Assembly (NCBI RefSeq): GCF_014646515.1
Contig: NZ_BMNK01000008.1
Location: 310,001-374,000 of the forward strand
DNA length: 64,000 nucleotides
Origin: Nonomuraea glycinis
Lineage (GTDB): Bacteria > Actinomycetota > Actinomycetes > Streptosporangiales > Streptosporangiaceae
Reading direction: 5' to 3'
The position numbers and the translations under genes were made by a program. A model generated the notes under the pieces. It was not told the DNA's origin. It saw nothing but the letters and a program-made list of their open reading frames with translations, and made no database searches. Below, one piece after another: positions 17,058 through 27,082 of the stretch. Within the stretch, counting starts at the first letter, position 1. Each line of letters opens with the position of its first letter.

Positions 17058-17981
17058 ATGCGTCACGAAGGCGGACCAGTCATGCGTCACGAAGGCGAAC
17101 GACTCGTGCAGCGCCGGGCCGGCGTCACCGGTGACGGCCGGGGGTCGGCCGGCGTGAGCGCCGTCATCCCACCGGTGGCCGCGGAGTTCCTCAGCCGGCA
17201 GCGCATGCTGGTGATCGCCGCCGCCGACGACGACGGGACGGTCTGGGCTGGCCTGCTCACCGGCCCCGAGGGCTTCACCACCGCGCCCGCGACCCGTACC
17301 GTCGTCGCGCATGCGCTGCCTCGCGACGGTGATCCGCTCGCCGGTCGCTTCGACAGCGAGCGGGACATCGGCATGCTCGCCATCGAGCCGGCCAGCCGCC
17401 GGAGGATGCGGGTCAACGGCAGAGCCCGCAAGGACGGCGACCGGCTCCTCGTGCACACCGAGCAGGTGTACGCGAACTGCCCGAAATACATCCAGACCCG
17501 CACGGTGGCCGAGGATGACCTCCCCGCGACGACCTCGGCGGCGCTCACCACCCGCACGCTGAACGCCGACCAGGTGCGGTGGATCAGCACGGCTGACACG
17601 TTCTTCGTGGCCACCCACGCGGCCGGGCTGGGCGCCGATGCGTCACACCGCGGCGGCAACCCCGGCTTCGTCACCGTGACCGGCGACCGGCGGCTCACCT
17701 GGCCGGACTACATCGGCAACTCGATGTACATGACGCTGGGCAACCTTGAGCTGGAGCCGCGCTGCGGCCAGCTGTTCGTCGACTGGGAACGCGGCCATAC
17801 CCTGCACCTGACCGGCCGCGCCCGCGTCGACTGGTCGCCGGAGCGGGCCGCGGCGGTGCCCGGCGCCCAGCGGCTGGTCGACTTCGACGTCGAACGGGTC
17901 GTTCAGGTCACCGGCGCCACCGGGCAGCGCTGGGCGTTCGGCAAGTACTCCCGCTTCAATCCCGCCCACAAGGAATCATGA
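17058..17981 (+). CDS. pyridoxamine 5'-phosphate oxidase-like FMN/F420-binding protein
   Basis: A 307-residue split-barrel flavoprotein of the pyridoxamine-phosphate-oxidase-like group. Visible motifs are ADDDGTVWAGLL, GNPGFV and DYIGNSMYMTLGNLE. AAGGAG precedes the ATG at 17058. The start region is duplicated: TCATGCGTCACGAAGGCG occurs twice 24 bp apart, giving MRHEG...MRHEG and two possible starts. The stop overlaps the ATG of the ferredoxin start fragment (ATGA), so the two once formed a translationally coupled pair. It probably supplies or uses reduced flavin. Confidence 0.85.
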   Translation: MRHEGGPVMRHEGERLVQRRAGVTGDGRGSAGVSAVIPPVAAEFLSRQRMLVIAAADDDGTVWAGLLTGPEGFTTAPATRTVVAHALPRDGDPLAGRFDSERDIGMLAIEPASRRRMRVNGRARKDGDRLLVHTEQVYANCPKYIQTRTVAEDDLPATTSAALTTRTLNADQVRWISTADTFFVATHAAGLGADASHRGGNPGFVTVTGDRRLTWPDYIGNSMYMTLGNLELEPRCGQLFVDWERGHTLHLTGRARVDWSPERAAAVPGAQRLVDFDVERVVQVTGATGQRWAFGKYSRFNPAHKES

Positions 17982-18013
17982 TGCGCGTCACCGTCGACAT
18001 GACCGTTCATTGA
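17981..18013 (+). pseudogene. ferredoxin N-terminal remnant (MRVTVDMT)
   Basis: The ATG at 17981 overlaps the stop of the preceding gene and encodes MRVTVDMTVH before a stop at 18011-18013. MRVTVDMT is the standard start of P450-type ferredoxins, and it is exactly what the body at 15621-15791 lacks. The break occurs after TGACC at 18000-18004, 6 bases before the IS end. Confidence 0.78.
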
Positions 18014-18014
18014 G
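17999..18014. repeat. IS-edge repeat, left copy
   Basis: ATGACCGTTCATTGAG matches 14 of 16 bases of the copy at 19449-19464, in direct orientation. It also contains the TGACC of the inversion breakpoint. Confidence 0.6.
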
Positions 18015-19392
18015 TTTCAAGGATTCTCAGTGATTCGCCCGTGGTGGGCGAAGGTCCCCGTCTGATCCGGGCAGTGAGTGTCCGGTGCGGGGTTGACGCT
18101 TCACGGCCACCTGCCCCGCCAGGCGGGGTCTTACGGTCGGCTCCGCGTCCGTTTTCGGTCTCCGGGCCACTCCCGGCGACCGTACGCTCCACCAAAGAGG
18201 CGAGGTTGAGCGCGGCGTTCACGTCACGGTCCAGCGTTAGGCCGCACCCCTCACAGACGTAGGCGCGCATCCGTAGCGGCAGTTTGGCTTTCACTGCCTG
18301 GCAGGATGAGCACGTCTTGGAGGAGGGGAACCAGCGGCTCGCCACTATCAGCCGGCCGCCGTTCCAGCCGGTCTTGTAGGCAAGCTGGCGGCGGATCTCC
18401 CCGAACCCGGCGTCGGAGATGGCACGGGCCAGCCGCCGGTTGCGGATCATCCCGGCCACGTGCAGGTCCTCGACCACGATGGTGCCGTACGTGCGGGCCA
18501 GACCGGTGGTGAGCCGGTGGATGCCGTCGCGGCGCAGCGCCGCCACCCGATACTCCGCCCGGTTGCGGGCCGCGTTCGCCCGCAACCACCGCTTCGACGG
18601 CCGTTGCCGGGTGCGCCGGTCCGGGCCGCGCTTGCGGGAGACCGCCCGCGACAGACGGCGCAGCCTGCGTGCGGCGGCGTCGAGGTGGCGGGGGTTGGCA
18701 ACCGGCGGGCGTCCGTCGGAGAAGACCGCCAGCGTGTTGATACCGAGGTCCACCCCGATCACCGCGTCCGGCCGGGCAGGTGCGGCCACCGCTCGTTCGG
18801 TGTGCACGGTGAAGCTGACGTGCCAGCGGCCCTCCTGCCACCGCACCGTCGCCGAGGCGATCCGCGCCCCGCCCCCGGCGAGCAAGCGGGCGAGTTTGCC
18901 GACCGGTTCGTGCGTTTTAAGCCGGCCCAGCACCGGTAGCACCACGTGGGTGTGGCCGTCCAGCCGGATCGTCCCGGTGGTGAAGCGCACCGACCGGGCC
19001 GCACGGCGTTTGGCCTTGAACCGGGGAAACCCCACCTTCGGGCCCTTACGCGTGCCCTGCCGGGAGTCACGCCAGTTCGCTAGGGCGTCGGCCAGGCGGG
19101 CCAGCCCGCACGCGTAGGCCTCCTTGGAGTTGCCCGCCCACCACGGCGCCACTTCGTCCTTGACCTGGTTCCAGCGTTTGCGCAGGCTGTACATCGACCA
19201 GGACAGGGCCGGGGTGAGCAGGTCGTCGGCGATGCCGTAGGAGCGCTCGGCCTCCCGCTGCGCCAGATTCGCCTTCACCTGCGCCAGACCCCAGTTGAAC
19301 GCCACCCGCACCGCCCCGCAGTGCGACGCCAGCACGGCGGCCTGGCGCGCGGTGGGGTCCAACGCGAAACGGTAGGCCTGCACGACCCGCAT
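18007..19392 (-). CDS. tnpB: TnpB RNA-guided nuclease (IS605 OrfB family)
   Basis: A 461-residue TnpB. The N-terminal domain opens with AYRFALDPT. The RuvC-like catalytic residues are intact: Asp in GVDLGINTL, Glu in IVVEDLHV, Asp in LDRDVNAALN. A zinc ribbon lies between them (CSSC...CEGC). GGAGGG precedes the ATG at 19392. TnpB enzymes cut DNA next to a short motif, guided by an RNA transcribed from the right end of the element whose guide is the flanking sequence. Here that flank is the ferredoxin start. The last codons run to the element edge, and the stop is completed by flanking DNA. Confidence 0.92.
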   Translation of the reverse strand: MRVVQAYRFALDPTARQAAVLASHCGAVRVAFNWGLAQVKANLAQREAERSYGIADDLLTPALSWSMYSLRKRWNQVKDEVAPWWAGNSKEAYACGLARLADALANWRDSRQGTRKGPKVGFPRFKAKRRAARSVRFTTGTIRLDGHTHVVLPVLGRLKTHEPVGKLARLLAGGGARIASATVRWQEGRWHVSFTVHTERAVAAPARPDAVIGVDLGINTLAVFSDGRPPVANPRHLDAAARRLRRLSRAVSRKRGPDRRTRQRPSKRWLRANAARNRAEYRVAALRRDGIHRLTTGLARTYGTIVVEDLHVAGMIRNRRLARAISDAGFGEIRRQLAYKTGWNGGRLIVASRWFPSSKTCSSCQAVKAKLPLRMRAYVCEGCGLTLDRDVNAALNLASLVERTVAGSGPETENGRGADRKTPPGGAGGREASTPHRTLTARIRRGPSPTTGESLRILETQ

Positions 19393-19463
19393 GATGACGC
19401 GCCCCCTCCCTCGCATATTCGAGAGTGTGTGCGAACGACTCTACCAGCATGACCGTACGTTGA
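18010..19463 (-). mobile_element. solo IS200/IS605-type (IS1341-like) tnpB element
   Basis: A single tnpB gene without a tnpA. On the minus strand the right end is ACTCAA at 18010-18015, where TCAA is a typical right-end cleavage motif of the family. The left end is placed after TTAC at 19464-19467, a known IS608-type target. Both ends are estimates. The 16-mers at 17999-18014 and 19449-19464 (ATGACCGT..TTGAG) match at 14 of 16 bases, which is not expected of this family. The ~290 bases right of the element, up to the terminator at 19719, hold no recognisable gene. Confidence 0.7.
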
Positions 19464-19464
19464 G
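19449..19464. repeat. IS-edge repeat, right copy
   Basis: ATGACCGTACGTTGAG, the partner of the sequence at 17999-18014. It marks the left-end side of the tnpB element. Confidence 0.6.
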
Positions 19465-19718
19465 TAATGTTTTGCATGCACATTGTGACGGCGAAGGGTG
19501 GGGCAGGCGCGGCGCAAAGCCGCGGGCCCTACAACGCTTCGTCATGCCGTCCACCAGCTCGCAAGCCACTGAGCCAACCCCGATCACCACGTGACAGAAC
19601 GCGATCGCGCTGCAGAAACCCAGATGAAGACTGACGAACACTGATACGAACCACAGCGGTTACCAACCCTCCTGCAGCACCACACCTGACTGCGGAGACC
19701 GGCGGGCTGGCAACGACA

Positions 19719-19747
19719 AACCCGCCCTCAAGGTGCGAAGGCGGGTT
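19719..19747 (-). terminator. hairpin terminator after DUF1707/DUF4870 gene
   Basis: AACCCGCC and GGCGGGTT form a perfect 8-bp stem with a 13-base loop. It lies 21 bases after the stop of the gene at 19768. Confidence 0.75.
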
Positions 19748-19767
19748 GCGAGTACGGAAAAGCGGGA

Positions 19768-20361
19768 CTACTTGATCAACCGGACCGTGAGCGGGTAGCG
19801 GAAGGCGGTTTCGGAGAGGGCCGCGACGCCGCCCACGATGGACAGGACGATGGCGGCCACCCAGATCACCGGCAGGAGCACGATGCCGATGACGGTGAAC
19901 GGCAGCAGGAAGGTGGCGCCCGTGACCGTGAGGTGGAAGTTGAGCGCCTCCATCGCGTGGCGCCGGATGTAGGGCGAGGTCTTGCCGCCCGTCAGCAGCA
20001 TGATGAGCGGGCCGATGATGGGGAACCCGAGGAGGGCGAGCAGGTGCGCCGCGGACGCGCCGAGGCGTTCGTTGCTCTCGGGCGGCGTCTCCTTACCGGC
20101 CAGGGGCGCGGGCGGAGCCAGCCGGGGCACCGACCGCGTGCCGTACAGCTCCGACATGATGGGCATCAGGTCGCCGTGCGTGCGCGCCGTCATCGCGCGC
20201 TCCAGCCGCTCGTCGAATTCGAGCTTGTCGAAACGGCCTTCCGCGTAAGCGGCCTGGACGTGCTCGACCACGTGCTCGCGATCCTGGTCGGTGACGCGCA
20301 GATGTGCTGGCGGCACCTGTCCCGGCTTCGATGGTGTGGGTACCCCAGCCATAAGAGCCAT
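19768..20361 (-). CDS. DUF1707 and DUF4870 domain membrane protein
   Basis: A 197-residue protein. DUF1707 lies at residues about 18-72 (LRVTDQDREHVVEHVQAAYA, with the GRFDKLEFDERL motif), and a C-terminal DUF4870 region has three predicted membrane segments (HLLALLGFPIIGPLIMLL, FLLPFTVIGIVLLPVIW and a final hydrophobic stretch). GGAGAGG lies 2-8 bases before the ATG at 20361. Function unknown; the DUF1707 part is usually found on actinobacterial membrane proteins. Confidence 0.88.
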   Translation of the reverse strand: MALMAGVPTPSKPGQVPPAHLRVTDQDREHVVEHVQAAYAEGRFDKLEFDERLERAMTARTHGDLMPIMSELYGTRSVPRLAPPAPLAGKETPPESNERLGASAAHLLALLGFPIIGPLIMLLTGGKTSPYIRRHAMEALNFHLTVTGATFLLPFTVIGIVLLPVIWVAAIVLSIVGGVAALSETAFRYPLTVRLIK

Positions 20362-20492
20362 GCCTCTCCTTCGGTCGGACTGTCATCTCCCATACTGCGG
20401 TACGGCCAAGAGATGTGGCATCGGGTGAATCCCGGAGGTAACCCCTAGATCACCCCGACGCGCTGAGCCGGTTGACGGTATAAAAAGGATCC

Positions 20493-20840
20493 ATGAGATG
20501 GCGAGACCGTTACGGCCTCCGGCGGCGGCGTGGCCCGAAGATCGCGAAGTACGATCGTGAGGCGACGGACGCCGACATCGAAGCGCTCATCGCCTTCGCC
20601 CGTTCGCGGCGTGGCGTTGAGTTCTACGTCGAACCCGAGACGTTCGCGACCGACACGACGGCCGTCGCCGTCGCCGATGACGGCGAATGGACCAGGCGCA
20701 GGGTCGGCTCCCCCGCGGTGATCGGCAAAGTGGCCCGGGACCTTGCCTTACCGGTCTATGACGTGCAGCTCACGGGCTATCCCCAGCGCATGCGCGCCTA
20801 CAACGACCGTCGCAAACGTGAAGAGGGCACCCTGGACTAA
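20493..20840 (+). CDS. conserved actinobacterial hypothetical protein
   Basis: A 115-residue soluble basic protein with no family I can name. It starts MRWRDRYGLRRRRGPK and has a hydrophilic middle (YVEPETFATDTTAVAVADDGEW) and a final basic helix. Codon use is typical of the genome, so it is probably real. The final 4 bases overlap the stop of the convergent DUF4192 gene. Confidence 0.7.
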   Translation: MRWRDRYGLRRRRGPKIAKYDREATDADIEALIAFARSRRGVEFYVEPETFATDTTAVAVADDGEWTRRRVGSPAVIGKVARDLALPVYDVQLTGYPQRMRAYNDRRKREEGTLD

Positions 20841-21925
20841 CCACGTGTGACATCGACGCCCCCGTCCCCTGGCGGCGGATCGTCGTCGCCGATCCGGTCG
20901 AGCAGTGGGAGCAGCCAGCTGGCCCGAGCCTCGCCCATGGCGGTGTCGAGCTCCGTCGGGGACGGCAGGCGCCCGCTGAGCATGCCCGGGGGCATGAGGT
21001 GCTGCAGGGCGTGCATGAGCAGGTTAGCCATGGAATAGTGCGGGTCGGCGGTGAGGGCGCGCTCAAGGGCGATGGTGGCCAGGATGCTGTCTCCTGATCG
21101 CCAGGCGGCCATGGCGAGCAGCGAGGCCGCCGCCGGCACGAAGGGCGGCTCCAGGCGGCGGGTGAGATCCTTCCAGAGCCCGGCGTGGCACTCCTCAAGG
21201 AGCGTCCAAGCCTCGTCGCGCACCCTGATCACCGCGAGGTCCAGGCCCAGCCTGGCCGCCGCCACGTCGTCCAGGCGGCCACCGTCGGTCAGTGCCGCGC
21301 GGACCCTGGCGAGTCCCTCGGCCGTGAACTCCTTCGCGAAGGCATCGGCGTCGCCGCAGGCGGTCAGCCGGGCGCGCAGGTCGCGCACGACCTCGGCGGT
21401 CGCCCTGCGCATCGCCACCCGGACGGGGCCGGTGACGGGCGCGATCGTGTGCTCCAGGGCCTGGCGGTCGGGCAGCGCGACCAGGCCGCGCACCGTCGCC
21501 TCGGCCGCTATCCGGCTGGACCTCGGATCGTAGGGGGTGCCCTCGGGCGGGCAGCACAGCGTGCTGTCGCAGACGTAGGACCAGAAACGGCCGTCGTCCG
21601 CGCGCAGCGCCTCCCCCACCTCCACCCCGGCCTGCTCCGCCAGCCCCCTGGCCTCGTCGACGGCGGGGGTGACGTGCTCGCCGGGACCGTAGCCGACCAC
21701 GACGACCTCGCTCACCGCCTCCCGCTCGAACAGCGGCCTGAGCGGCGCCAGCGCGCCCGGCGGCAGCGGCAGCCCCCAGCGGGCCGCCACCTTGGCCCGG
21801 CCGCGATCGAGGCCGATCACGACAAGGCTGTCCACCGGGTGGAACCCCACCAAATAGGGCACGGCGGCCAGCACATCGGCGGGGCTGGTCAGGGTGAGGC
21901 AGGGCTCGTAGGCGTTGGTCGTCAT
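20837..21925 (-). CDS. DUF4192 domain-containing protein
   Basis: A 362-residue protein matching DUF4192. It begins LTLTSPADVLAAVPYLVGFH and has PVDSLVVIGL just after, and the C-terminal half is helical (SGDSILATIALERALTADP). The function of this widespread actinobacterial family is unknown. The ATG at 21925 is chosen from the family N-terminus MTTNAYEP; no good ribosome site is seen. Confidence 0.88.
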   Translation of the reverse strand: MTTNAYEPCLTLTSPADVLAAVPYLVGFHPVDSLVVIGLDRGRAKVAARWGLPLPPGALAPLRPLFEREAVSEVVVVGYGPGEHVTPAVDEARGLAEQAGVEVGEALRADDGRFWSYVCDSTLCCPPEGTPYDPRSSRIAAEATVRGLVALPDRQALEHTIAPVTGPVRVAMRRATAEVVRDLRARLTACGDADAFAKEFTAEGLARVRAALTDGGRLDDVAAARLGLDLAVIRVRDEAWTLLEECHAGLWKDLTRRLEPPFVPAAASLLAMAAWRSGDSILATIALERALTADPHYSMANLLMHALQHLMPPGMLSGRLPSPTELDTAMGEARASWLLPLLDRIGDDDPPPGDGGVDVTRG

Positions 21926-21998
21926 GGACAAGGAGAGTGCCGGAGCGGCGCATCCCTCGAAGGCACAGAACCGGGTTCTGTGGACGAACGCCGGCGGT

Positions 21999-22079
21999 GA
22001 CGTACAGCCTGTGGAAAGAGCGCCGAAGGGGCGCACGACCCGAGGGGAAAGACGTACAGCGCAGGTGGAAAGAGCGCCG
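21999..22079. repeat. short direct repeat between DUF4192 and EI24 genes
   Basis: GACGTACAGC followed by GTGGAAAGAGCGCCG occurs at 21999-22025 and 22051-22079, with 2 extra bases in the second copy. The right copy ends 1 base before the EI24 stop codon. Confidence 0.6.
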
Positions 22080-22080
22080 T

Positions 22081-22824
22081 CTACGGCGTTTCCGGTGCCG
22101 AGGTGAGGCGCTGGCGGACGAGCAGGGCGCCGCCCACGACGGCGGCCGGCATCGCGATGACCGCCACCAACGGCACCAGGAACAGCAGGAAGACCACCAC
22201 GCCGAAGCCCAGCGCCACCGCCTTGTTCCGGCGCAGCAGGGCGAAGCGCTCCTTCCGTGCCATCCCCCGGCGCTCCAGCGCCAGGGTGGTGAGCTCGATC
22301 GTCAGGAAGAACCCCGAGACGGCGGCCCCGAGCACCGGCACCACGGTCTGCCCGAACACCGGGATGAACCCGAGGAAGAACAGCGGGACGGTGAACAGCA
22401 GCACGTACGCCAGCGTGATCAGGCTGTCCTTGATGGAGCGCGGCAGCGTCCGCCACCAGGGCTGCTCGTCGGCCTGCTCCAGCACGTCGGCCTTGGCCGA
22501 CAGCTTCTCGTAGAACGGCTCGCCGATGGTCAGCGTGAGCGCGGCGAAGGTGAGCACCGCCAGCGCCAGCCCGCCGAGGAAGATGGCGATGGCGACCGTG
22601 GTGCGGAAGAACTCACGCCACGCCCACGAGTCGGCGAACGGCGTGAGGAACTCCGCCAGGGCGGACGCGTTCCTGCCGAGGAGGATCAACGCCACCACGT
22701 AGACGGCGAACGCGATCACCGCCGGAATCAGACCGAACAGCCACCAGCGGCCGTTTCTGGCGACCCAGCCCACACCCTGCATGAAGAAGCCGACACCGGA
22801 GGCGAAGTCGCGCACTGCTCGCAT
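22081..22824 (-). CDS. EI24 domain (CysZ-like) membrane protein
   Basis: A 247-residue integral membrane protein of the EI24/CysZ family with four to five hydrophobic segments (LFGLIPAVIAFAVYVVALIL, VAIAIFLGGLALAVLTFAAL, LITLAYVLLFTVPLFFLGFI, FLLFLVPLVAVIAMP) and a conserved GEPFYEKLS loop. CysZ in E. coli takes up sulfate; in actinomycetes the role is not settled. The start is at 22824. The maf gene ends 10 bases upstream of it, on the same strand, so they are likely co-transcribed. Confidence 0.9.
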   Translation of the reverse strand: MRAVRDFASGVGFFMQGVGWVARNGRWWLFGLIPAVIAFAVYVVALILLGRNASALAEFLTPFADSWAWREFFRTTVAIAIFLGGLALAVLTFAALTLTIGEPFYEKLSAKADVLEQADEQPWWRTLPRSIKDSLITLAYVLLFTVPLFFLGFIPVFGQTVVPVLGAAVSGFFLTIELTTLALERRGMARKERFALLRRNKAVALGFGVVVFLLFLVPLVAVIAMPAAVVGGALLVRQRLTSAPETP

Positions 22825-22834
22825 GCCCGGCAGG

Positions 22835-23416
22835 CTAGCGCCAGAACGCCGTCACCGTGTAGCCGAGATCGTCGAACAGGGTGCGCAGCAGCGGCAGCGA
22901 GATGCCGAGGACGTTGCCGTGGTCGCCGTCGATGCCGTCGACGAACCAGCCGCCGCGCCCGTCGATGCTGAACGCCCCCGCCAGGTGGAGCGGCTCGCCG
23001 GTGGCGGCGTAGACGGCGATCTCCTCCTCGGAAGGCTGCCCGAAGTGCACCACGGTGGTGGCCACCTCGGCGGCCTGCCGGCCCGACGGCACGTCGATCA
23101 CGCAGTGACCGGTGACCAGGCGGCCGGTCCTGCCGCGCATCATCCGCCAGCGCTCGATGACCTCGTCGGTGGTGGCAGGCTTGCCGTAGGGGCGGCCGTC
23201 GAGCTCCAGGATGGAGTCGCAGCCGATGACCAGGCCCTCGTCCAGGCCTTCGGCGACCGCGGCGGCCTTGGCCCTGGCCAGGGCGAGGCTGAGCGCGGCG
23301 GGGGTGTGGGCGGTGAACGCCTCTTCGTCGACCCCGCTCACGATCACCTTGGGGTCGAGGCCGGCGCTGCGCAGCAGGGCCAGTCGGGCGGTGGAGGCTG
23401 AGGCCAGGACGATCAC
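22835..23416 (-). CDS. maf: Maf-like nucleotide pyrophosphatase
   Basis: A 193-residue Maf protein. It has the N-terminal LASASTARLALLRSAG signature, the conserved GCDSILELDG (Asp of the active site) and the GKPATTDEV stretch. The GTG start at 23416 gives MIVLASAS. Maf enzymes remove pyrophosphate from non-canonical or modified nucleotides (dTTP/UTP) for housecleaning. It is downstream of the DUF937 gene by 9 bases. Confidence 0.93.
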   Translation of the reverse strand: MIVLASASTARLALLRSAGLDPKVIVSGVDEEAFTAHTPAALSLALARAKAAAVAEGLDEGLVIGCDSILELDGRPYGKPATTDEVIERWRMMRGRTGRLVTGHCVIDVPSGRQAAEVATTVVHFGQPSEEEIAVYAATGEPLHLAGAFSIDGRGGWFVDGIDGDHGNVLGISLPLLRTLFDDLGYTVTAFWR

Positions 23417-23425
23417 CGTGTCAGC

Positions 23426-23974
23426 TTACCGGTCACCCGCCCCCTCACGGCCTGCGGCCGGTGCCACGGGATCGCCGAAGAGGCCGTTGAGGATGCCGCC
23501 GATCAGCTCCTCCAGCCCGGCGGGACCGGCCGCACGCTCCCGGCGCAGGTCGGCGGTCATGGTCCTGGTGTCCATGCCGGCCCGGCCGGCGAACAGCGAC
23601 ATGATCATCGGGGCGAGCAGCGGCAGCACCTTCATGAGGCCGCCCACGTCGACGTCGGCGAGCCGCGCCAGCCCTTCGGCGACGTACTCGACGCCCTGGC
23701 CGCCCAGCACGTGCGCCAGGATGTGCTGGCCGTCGCGCGTCAGCGACGCGACGTCGCTGTTGAACGGGTCGGTGTCCATGTGCTCGTCCAGCGCGTAGCG
23801 CAGCGCCTCGGCGCCCTCCGGGTGCTCAGCGCCACGGGCCAGGCCCGCCACGATGATGCCGCCCGCCGCCTGGATGACCCAGCGGGCCGTGGCGAGGTCG
23901 GTGCCGAGCATCCCGGCGATCTGCTCCAGGCCGGGCTCACCGAGCTCGGCGAGCAGCTCGTCCATCAGTGTCAC
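23426..23974 (-). CDS. DUF937 domain protein
   Basis: A 182-residue all-helical protein. The DUF937 pattern covers residues about 5-130 (MDELLAELGEPGLEQIAGML, HVLGGQGVEYV), with a poly-helical tail. There is no signal peptide. It heads a row with maf. Function unknown. Confidence 0.75.
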   Translation of the reverse strand: MTLMDELLAELGEPGLEQIAGMLGTDLATARWVIQAAGGIIVAGLARGAEHPEGAEALRYALDEHMDTDPFNSDVASLTRDGQHILAHVLGGQGVEYVAEGLARLADVDVGGLMKVLPLLAPMIMSLFAGRAGMDTRTMTADLRRERAAGPAGLEELIGGILNGLFGDPVAPAAGREGAGDR

Positions 23975-24043
23975 GGCAGGTCCCCCCGAATGTCGTTCAG
24001 GGAGACGTGCCCGGCACCGCCTGTGCCTATATCCGGTCTTACG

Positions 24044-25981
<1,938 letters not shown>

Positions 25982-26011
25982 CTGTCACTCCCCTGTTCGC
26001 CGCGGTGTCAG

Positions 26012-27007
26012 CTAACCCAGGTCACGCACCCCGGCGATGATGCGGCTGATGTCGCGCCAGCGGTTGCGTTGCGTGTCCGGCACTGACACAAACGCCAGCC
26101 CCGGCTTCGCCATTCCACCGTCCGATACCACGACGGCGGCCCGGGAACTGCGCTTGCCGTAAGTGACCTGATAGACCAGCGTCCAGCCGCCCTTGGCCGG
26201 CTGCGAACCCAGCCAGCGGATCTTGGCGCCCTCGGGATGGTGGTTGAGCGTCCACCGGGCGGCGAGCAGCGCCGTGTCGCGCGGGGTGTCCTGCTCCTCG
26301 ATGGGCAGCGGGCAGGTCAGCAGCATGCCGCGCCGGCCGTCGCGGCGGTTCTTGGGCAGCATCTGCCGGCTGGTGAACGGGGCCGCGCGGTAGGTCTTCC
26401 ACGGCTTGCCGAGGTCGGGCACGACCAGGCCGCTGCGCTTGTCCTTGATCACCCGCTTGGACCTGGCGGGCAGGGACAGGCGCTTGATCTTGCTGGGCAG
26501 CCTGGGGACGCGCGCGTCGGCGTACAGGGCCTCCATGGCCGTGTATCCGGGGGCGAGCGACGCGCCGGGGGTGGGCGTCGGCCTGGCCGACGCCGACACC
26601 GACGCCGAGACCGACACGGAGGGTGACGCGGACGCCGACACCGACGCCGAGACCGACACGGAGGGTGACGCGGACGCCGAGGCCGAGGCCGCCGGGACGG
26701 AGGCGACCGAGATCGGCTCCGCGTCGGCGGACGGCGGTGGGCCGGACGAGGCGGGCCCGACCGATGGCGCGGCGACCGGCCGGGCGCCGGCCTCGTCCGG
26801 CGTCGACGGGAGAGCCATGACCACCGCTGTGGCGGCGACCGCCAGCGTGGCGACCACGGCGAGCCCCCGGTAGACATCCCGCATCCGTATGTCGCCGATG
26901 CGGGAGCGCCGGGGCGAGGAGGCAGGGGTTCCCGGTCTGTCTGCGGTTCTCACAAGGGAACCTTCGGTCTCATCATCCCCATCGAGCACGACGGGAGCGT
27001 ACGACAT
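26012..27007 (-). CDS. Ser/Ala-rich membrane-anchored hypothetical protein
   Basis: A 331-residue protein with a cytoplasmic N-terminus, a single membrane segment at about 48-65 (GLAVVATLAVAATAVVMAL) and a long Ser/Ala/Val-rich linker (ASASASPSVSVSASVSA twice). The globular C-terminal domain of about 190 residues has two cysteine-poor motifs (TLVYQVTYGKRSSRAAVVVSD). I do not recognise the domain. The linker is coded by two perfect 42-bp repeats. It lies 30 bases before the ftsH start, same strand. Confidence 0.75.
   Translation of the reverse strand: MSYAPVVLDGDDETEGSLVRTADRPGTPASSPRRSRIGDIRMRDVYRGLAVVATLAVAATAVVMALPSTPDEAGARPVAAPSVGPASSGPPPSADAEPISVASVPAASASASASPSVSVSASVSASASPSVSVSASVSASARPTPTPGASLAPGYTAMEALYADARVPRLPSKIKRLSLPARSKRVIKDKRSGLVVPDLGKPWKTYRAAPFTSRQMLPKNRRDGRRGMLLTCPLPIEEQDTPRDTALLAARWTLNHHPEGAKIRWLGSQPAKGGWTLVYQVTYGKRSSRAAVVVSDGGMAKPGLAFVSVPDTQRNRWRDISRIIAGVRDLG
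26589..26672 (-). repeat. perfect 42-bp tandem duplication in linker of the anchored protein
   Basis: Two identical copies (26589-26630 and 26631-26672) encode the SPSVSVSASVSASA unit. The match is exact, so it arose recently or is kept by slippage. Confidence 0.85.
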
Positions 27008-27082
27008 ATTCCACTGTTCCGCGCCAGAAGCTACCGAAGTGTCATCTTGACATTTGTACGGCCTTCTGCGGACGTCAGGTGG

